Part shown: positions 62,893 through 64,000 of the stretch, piece after piece | Numbering within the stretch: position 1 is the stretch's first letter | Layout of the letters: each line of letters starts with the position of its first letter | The notes under the pieces: generated by a model | The model's input: the letters and a program-made list of their open reading frames with translations, nothing else | Told to the model about the DNA's origin: nothing | Database searches by the model: none | Translations under genes and position numbers: made by a program | Source: Berberis thunbergii | Lineage: Eukaryota; Streptophyta; Magnoliopsida; Ranunculales; Berberidaceae | Reading direction: 5' to 3' | DNA length: 64,000 nt | Assembly (NCBI GenBank): GCA_003290165.1 | Contig: QNQO01000640.1 | Coordinates: forward strand, 1-64,000

Positions 62893-64000
62893 CTGAAATC
62901 CCAATATGATGGTTTCAGCTGCATGAGTAAGCTTGTAAGTCATATATAAATGTAAAACAGACAAAACGATAGAGAAGTCTCAACCATTATGTTCCGACAT
63001 GCAAACCAGTGACAAGTGACATGAAAATTCCAGTGCAGATAGTTCAATTTTAAAAGTACCTTTGACAGGATGTAATGAAGTGGTTTCATTAATTGACCTC
63101 TCTATACTGTATATGAAACAAAGTCACCAAGCACACTACTACTAAAATTTAGGGCCAAATTGACATCAGCATCTTATAAAAGCTTCCCAATTTAGAAGCC
63201 TAAAAGAAACATCGATGAAATAACTCTTAACAATTTATTCGAACTAATGTCCTTCCTTTTCTACTCCTTGGGTACATTGATACCAAAGAGATTAACAGAA
63301 TATAGCTCACACACTCCCACTACTTTGAAGATCCTACCCACAGATGACATTAAAAAGTTTGATCTTAACGTAATTAATTATGAAAAGAATTTAACACAAG
63401 TAAAACTTATTCAATGTAATCGATTACATAGAATATACTGTATGGTGTCTGAAAAGACATGCTAAATTATAGAGAAGTAGGAAGAGATCTAACTTAATGG
63501 ACATGTTCTCAAGTTCTCCTTTTAGACATATACAAAATAATAAACAACAGAAATAAATGTTCTAAATTCATAAGACAATTCCACTCTCTTCAGAGCATTT
63601 ATTTTCTAACAAACAAAGATTTGAGTAACAACTTTTCTAAGCCCAACAGAACCATACCATTTAGCGTATAAATGTCTGACCTAAATTCACCAACAAATAC
63701 AATTGAAAAACACAAAAATGGAGCGAGTGAAGAAGAGAGAACACAATATTACTAAATCCAACAAAATAGTTTTCACGATTAGCAAAAGCAACGATTCTAG
63801 GTAACCCATTAGGATGATCTCTACAAAATTAAAATTTTGAAATGGTAGAGGCAAACTTCACACTCTTTAGTGCATTATCTTATAATTGAAACTACTCTGC
63901 AACTTCTTAAACCTCCATTACAAACTATTATGAAACCCCCTGTTAAACAGGCTATTCTGCAACATCTTAAAAACTCCATTGAACAAATTACTCTGACACT
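62893..64000. other. Unassigned CACTA interior up to the window edge
   Basis: AT-rich. Small open frames only, none recognised. I see no CACTA right terminus before 64,000. Confidence 0.4.

Larger units (their letters stand above)
57418..64000. mobile_element. CACTA (En/Spm) transposon, left part, carrying several host gene fragments
   Basis: At 57,418 mMDH copy C is broken exactly at cactactacaaatatagg, a CACTA terminus. The uninterrupted host reads cagctatcttgtacc in copies A, B and D. Subterminal repeats built on the palindrome agcgct follow for about 260 bp. Beyond them lies a minus-strand exon resembling CACTA proteins, then fragments of at least five unrelated genes, with introns. The right terminus, target duplication and any transposase would lie beyond 64,000. 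I assign all sequence to 64,000 to this element because host mMDH sequence never resumes; a second element inside it cannot be excluded. Confidence 0.75.

Overview
This window is nuclear DNA from a eudicot plant. The evidence is multi-exon genes with GT-AG introns, AT-rich noncoding sequence, an Athila-type Ty3/gypsy retrotransposon, and nearly every class of plant DNA transposon. I cannot name the species. The host genes that remain are a small cluster of mitochondrial malate dehydrogenase (mMDH) copies and a family of small membrane-protein genes that was duplicated along with them. Transposable elements make up most of the rest.

Layout. 1-773 is a TRIM retroelement. 776-8,580 is duplication block 1: mMDH copy A (dead), small membrane gene TM1 (intact, minus strand), and a hAT element with a SINE inside it. 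8,460-12,530 is a set of diverged direct repeats. 12,530-15,160 holds hAT-like and gypsy-like fragments. 15,030-15,860 holds an inverted piece of the block and a foldback element. 16,153-18,777 is a head-to-tail array of three Helitron-like elements. 19,415-32,456 is a nearly complete Athila-type element with one 1,829-codon gag-pol frame. 32,640-34,735 holds membrane gene copies TM3 and TM4, joined head to head. 34,736-38,968 is a second Helitron array, and one member carries a broken HD-ZIP II homeobox gene. 39,020-46,220 is block 2: mMDH copy B, the only one with an open frame across all seven exons, and decayed TM2. 46,221-48,426 is the 3' half of another mMDH copy (D). 52,741-57,417 is mMDH copy C, which keeps the ancestral 5' end and presequence but is frameshifted twice, hit by a MULE at 54,990 and by a CACTA element at 57,418. 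The CACTA element runs past the end of the window and carries exon-intron fragments of at least five unrelated genes.

How it fits together. Copy C looks like the founding mMDH locus. A and B share a replaced 5' end, so they descend from one rearranged intermediate. B is the only candidate for a functional enzyme here, and it has a new N-terminus and a Helitron ending about 50 bp before its ATG. The paralogous blocks act as empty-site controls that support the hAT and Helitron insertions. The most striking object is the CACTA element. Captured fragments of uridine kinase, NAT transporter, ABC1 kinase and beta-glucosidase lie in the same orientation as its own terminal exon, with splice sites kept, so one chimeric transcript is possible.
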